Assembly: GCA_029379385.1 (NCBI GenBank)
Contig: CM055605.1
Span: forward strand, 19,379,001-19,443,000
Length of the DNA: 64,000 bases
DNA from: Quillaja saponaria
Taxonomy: Eukaryota; Streptophyta; Magnoliopsida; Fabales; Quillajaceae
Reading direction: 5' to 3'
Shown: positions 61,140 through 64,000 of the stretch, in pieces
Numbering within the stretch: position 1 is the first letter of the stretch
Layout: the number at the start of each line of letters is the position of its first letter
Program-made: the position numbers and the translations under genes
The notes under the pieces: generated by a model
The model's database searches: none
Seen by the model: only the letters and a program-made list of their open reading frames with translations
Told to the model about the DNA's origin: nothing

Positions 61140-64000
61140 AGTACGACTACTGTCGTGGTCGAGGAGGTTGGGGTCGTGGATGTCCCTAGTGCACTTATTG
61201 TAACAGGATGGGCCATACCAGGGAAAAGTGTTACAAACTTATTGGTTTTCCTAGTCCTACAGCTAACATTGTTCAGTCAACCAATTCAGTTGAAGTTTCA
61301 CCATCTAAAGCAAGCATTTTAATATCTCATTATCAGCTACTAAATATGATAAGTTCCTACAGTATTAAGCTACCAAGCAATCTTCTCATGATAATTTTGT
61401 CGCCTGCCTCTCTCAGACCTCTTTTGACACTTGGATTCTTGATTCTGGTGCCCCTGATCATATATTTGGTAATCCTAAACTTTTTTCCAGTACTAGTAAT
61501 CCATCATTGCTTTCCACTATCACTATAGCTAATGGTTACACAACCATTGCTAATGGTATAGGTCAAGCTACAACATTATCTTCTTTACCTTTAGAGTCTA
61601 TGCTTTATGTCCCAGAATGTTCATTCAGTCTAATTTCTATTAGTCAATTGACTCATTTTCTCAATTGTTCTGTCACTTTCATTGATGATTATTTTACTGT
61701 ACAGGACCGACATACAGGACGAATGATTGGCACAGGGCATGAGTCACTAGGTCTCTACCATCTTACCATACTACCTACATCTTCAGTGGCTTTCTCTACA
61801 GATGTGTTACCTACTCTCATTCACAGTTGATTGAGTCATCCTAGTCTATCCAAGCTTCAAAAGACGGTTCCTCGTTTTCATCTCTGTCATCTTTAAATTG
61901 TGAGTCAGTGTCAGCTTGGCAAGCACACACGTGCTTTGTTTCCAAAGTATAGTCGTTTTAGAGCAGAGTTTCCCTTTCATCTTGTTCATACTGATTTTTG
62001 GGGTTCTAGTCGTGTTAGTTCATCTTTGAAATTTCAGTATTTTGTAACCTTTATAGATGACAATTCTCATTACACGTGGTTATTTTTAATGAAAAATCGT
62101 TCTGAGTTATTTTCTGTATTCCAACAGTTTTGTGCTGAAATTAAAACACAATTTGGTATTTCTATTCGTGTTTTGCGTAGTGATAATGCACGTGAATACT
62201 TTTCTACATTATTTCAGCACTTTATGATATCTCAAGGTATGCTGCATCAATTATCTTGTTCTCACACCCCTCAACAAAATAGAGTTGCTGAGTGCAAAAA
62301 CAGACATTTAATTGAAACAGCTAGCACTCTATTACTTCATAGTCATGTTCCACTTCTGTTTTAGGGTGATGCTTGTACTTACTACATGCTACCTTATTAA
62401 TCGCATGCCATCTTCTACATTGCATAACAAAATTCCATATTCTATCATCTTTCTAATCATCCCTTATATTCACTTCTACTTCATATCTTTGGTTGCATTT
62501 TTTTTTATCATTATCTAACACCTGGGCAAGATAAACTCTCTTCAAAATCAATTAAGTGTATCTTCTTGGGTTATTGTCGCCTTCAAAAATGGTATAAATA
62601 TTACTGTCCATATAAGAATCGTTACTTTACCCTCCGCTAATGTCACATTTTTTAAGGAATCTTCATTCTTTCTCTCTACTATTCCTGAGTCACCTCTTAT
62701 CTCTGAGGCTCTTCCAGTTCCTTATCTTGCACCAAATGACCACACATCATCTGTACCACTACCTGATCTTCCAGCATACACTATTAATGTACCTAATGAC
62801 TCACCTTCTGTACCAACGCCTTCCTTTGCCTCGAATCCTGCTTTGCCACCTATTTTACGAAGATGTATTTGTTCAACTCGTAATCCTTATCCTATTTATA
62901 CTTTTTTGAGTTATCATCATTTATCTTCACCCTATTATGCATTTGTATCCTCTTTCTCTTCTATTTCTGTTTCAAAGTTCACCAATGATGCTCTTGCTCA
63001 TCCTGGGTGGCGGCAGACTATGGTTAACGAATTGAACGCTTTACATACTAATAGTACTTAGGAACTAGTCTCTTTACCTTCTAGAAAATCCACTGTTGGA
63101 TGTAAATAGGTATACACCATTAAAATTCATCATGATGGTTCTATTGATTGCTTAAAGGTTAGATTAGTAGCAAAAAGCTACACTCGGGTCTATGGTGTGG
63201 ATTATTCAGAAACTTTCTCTCCCATAGCCAAAATTACATGGTAACCTTGAAGAAGTCTTTATGGAGCAACCACTTGGTTTGTTGCTCTGGGGAGTTCGGT
63301 ATGGTGTGTCTATTAAAAAAGTCTCTATATGGCTTAAAGCAATCTCTCAAAGCTTGGTTTGATAGATTCAGTGAAATTGTTCTTAGTTTTGGTCTTCAGA
63401 GGTGTATTGTTGATCACTCAGTTTTCTATAAACATACATCTAATGGCAGAATTCTTTGAATTATATATGTGGATGATATTATGATTATAAGTGATGATAA
63501 TCATGGGATTCAGCAATTGAAATCATTCTTACAGTCTAAGTTTCAAACTAAAACTTAAGACAGTTAAAATACTTCTTGGGCATTGAGGTTGCGAGTTTAT
63601 AATTGGGGATTTGCCTTTCTCAAAGCAAGTATTGTCTGGATGTCTTAAGTGATATAGGTATGTTGGATTCCAAACCTGTAGACACTCCTATGGATCCTAA
63701 CACCAAACTTGTACCGGATGAGGGGGAGCTACTAACAAATCCTGAGCAATACAGACGTCTTGTTGATAATCTGAATTATCTCACAGTCACTAGACTAGAT
63801 ATTGCTTTTGCAACTAGTGTGGTTGGCCAATTTCTTTCTCAGCCTCGAACATCTCATTGGAATGCTGTTATTCATATCCTAAGATACCTTAAACCTACAC
63901 CTGGAAAAGGATTACTATATAAGAATCATGGGCACACTCTAGTTCGAGGACATGGTCGTGGTCATACATTAGTCCATAAACATAATTCTACTCCAGTTCA
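61140..64000 (+). pseudogene. Copia polyprotein, broken
   Basis: A zinc knuckle CTYCNRMGHTREKC (61190-61231) is followed by a protease with WILDSGAPDH (DSG at 61441-61449). The integrase zinc-binding region near 61850-61930 has an extra base inside its Cys-x2-Cys. The catalytic integrase (61950-62340) has HTDFWG, LRSDNAREY and NRVAECKNRH, with the expected 35 residues between the second Asp and the Glu. A linker and the reverse transcriptase (63000-63600) follow, with YVDD at 63466-63477. RNase H starts near 63900. The region between the zinc knuckle and the primer-binding site is far too short for a normal gag. About 100 bp of reverse transcriptase are missing at about 63238, and there are many stops. 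Confidence 0.93.

Larger units (their letters stand above)
60860..64000 (+). mobile_element. Ty1/copia element, 5' part, runs off the window
   Basis: A 187-bp LTR (60860-61046; TGTTAGAGTATAAA..TTTTACA) is followed at once by a perfect initiator tRNA-Met primer-binding site. Then come a gag with most of its length deleted, protease, integrase, reverse transcriptase and the start of RNase H in copia order. Several stops and a deletion in the reverse transcriptase make it inactive. The 3' LTR is beyond the window. Confidence 0.93.

Noticed and set aside
1..64000. tRNA, rRNA or organelle insertions
   Set aside because: Scanning for tRNA arm motifs and rRNA or plastid gene blocks gave nothing; the tRNA-like 12-mers found are primer-binding sites of retroelements.

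Overview
This window is AT-rich nuclear DNA of a flowering plant, probably a eudicot. The evidence is the repertoire: En/Spm (CACTA) transposons of the TNP2 class, RTE and L1 LINEs, chromovirus-type Ty3/gypsy elements, a Ty1/copia element, a TRIM, and two broken plant genes (a cellulose synthase-like D gene and a UDP-glycosyltransferase). I see no intact host gene, no rRNA or tRNA and no CRISPR. Almost every open frame is a shadow or a piece of a decayed transposon. I found no new functional system. What stands out is a set of nested insertions whose order can be read from target-site duplications (TSDs).

Layout. 1-5203: unrecognised DNA, then repeat copy A (1561-4365), whose second copy B lies at 55583-58366; copy A runs on into LTR-like sequence to 5203. 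5307-23215: Ty3/gypsy element 'X' (plus strand; LTR, then gag start at 8007). Its gag is split at the sixth codon by CACTA-2 (8025-21416, TSD AAC). CACTA-2 is itself filled with RTE-1 (8312-11435, 18-bp TSD), a Mutator-like TIR element (11659-12580), an 11-unit ~166-bp tandem array (12830-14650), a decayed minus-strand TNP2 transposase (14855-18103), a ~175-bp hairpin (18634-18809) and a TRIM (19242-20276, TSD GACTT). X resumes with gag, zinc knuckle and a protease piece (21417-23215).

24081-37072: a second RTE LINE (RTE-2, 14-bp TSD) split by CACTA-1 (25680-35757, TSD TTA, identical 13-bp termini). CACTA-1 is the best-preserved element and carries a TNP2-like gene and a Transposase_24-like gene, both with a few lesions. 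37200-38000: L1 tail. 38001-39165: an LTR piece related to that of X. 40731-41130: UGT fragment. 42525-44792: a subterminal-repeat block and an LTR remnant.

44793-53768: a Tekay/Del-type chromovirus with a ~2.77-kb 5' LTR, decayed gag-pol with a C-terminal chromodomain-like region, and a truncated 3' LTR. 53769-55582: a host island with the 3' end of a CSLD pseudogene. 55583-60172: repeat copy B and an inverted chromovirus LTR. 60173-64000: the left end of a third CACTA element, cut into by a copia element that runs off the window.

The elements do not cooperate as pathways. Within CACTA-1 the TNP2-like protein (transposase) and the second protein (probable subterminal DNA binder) would form the classic En/Spm pair. 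All other coding regions look dead.
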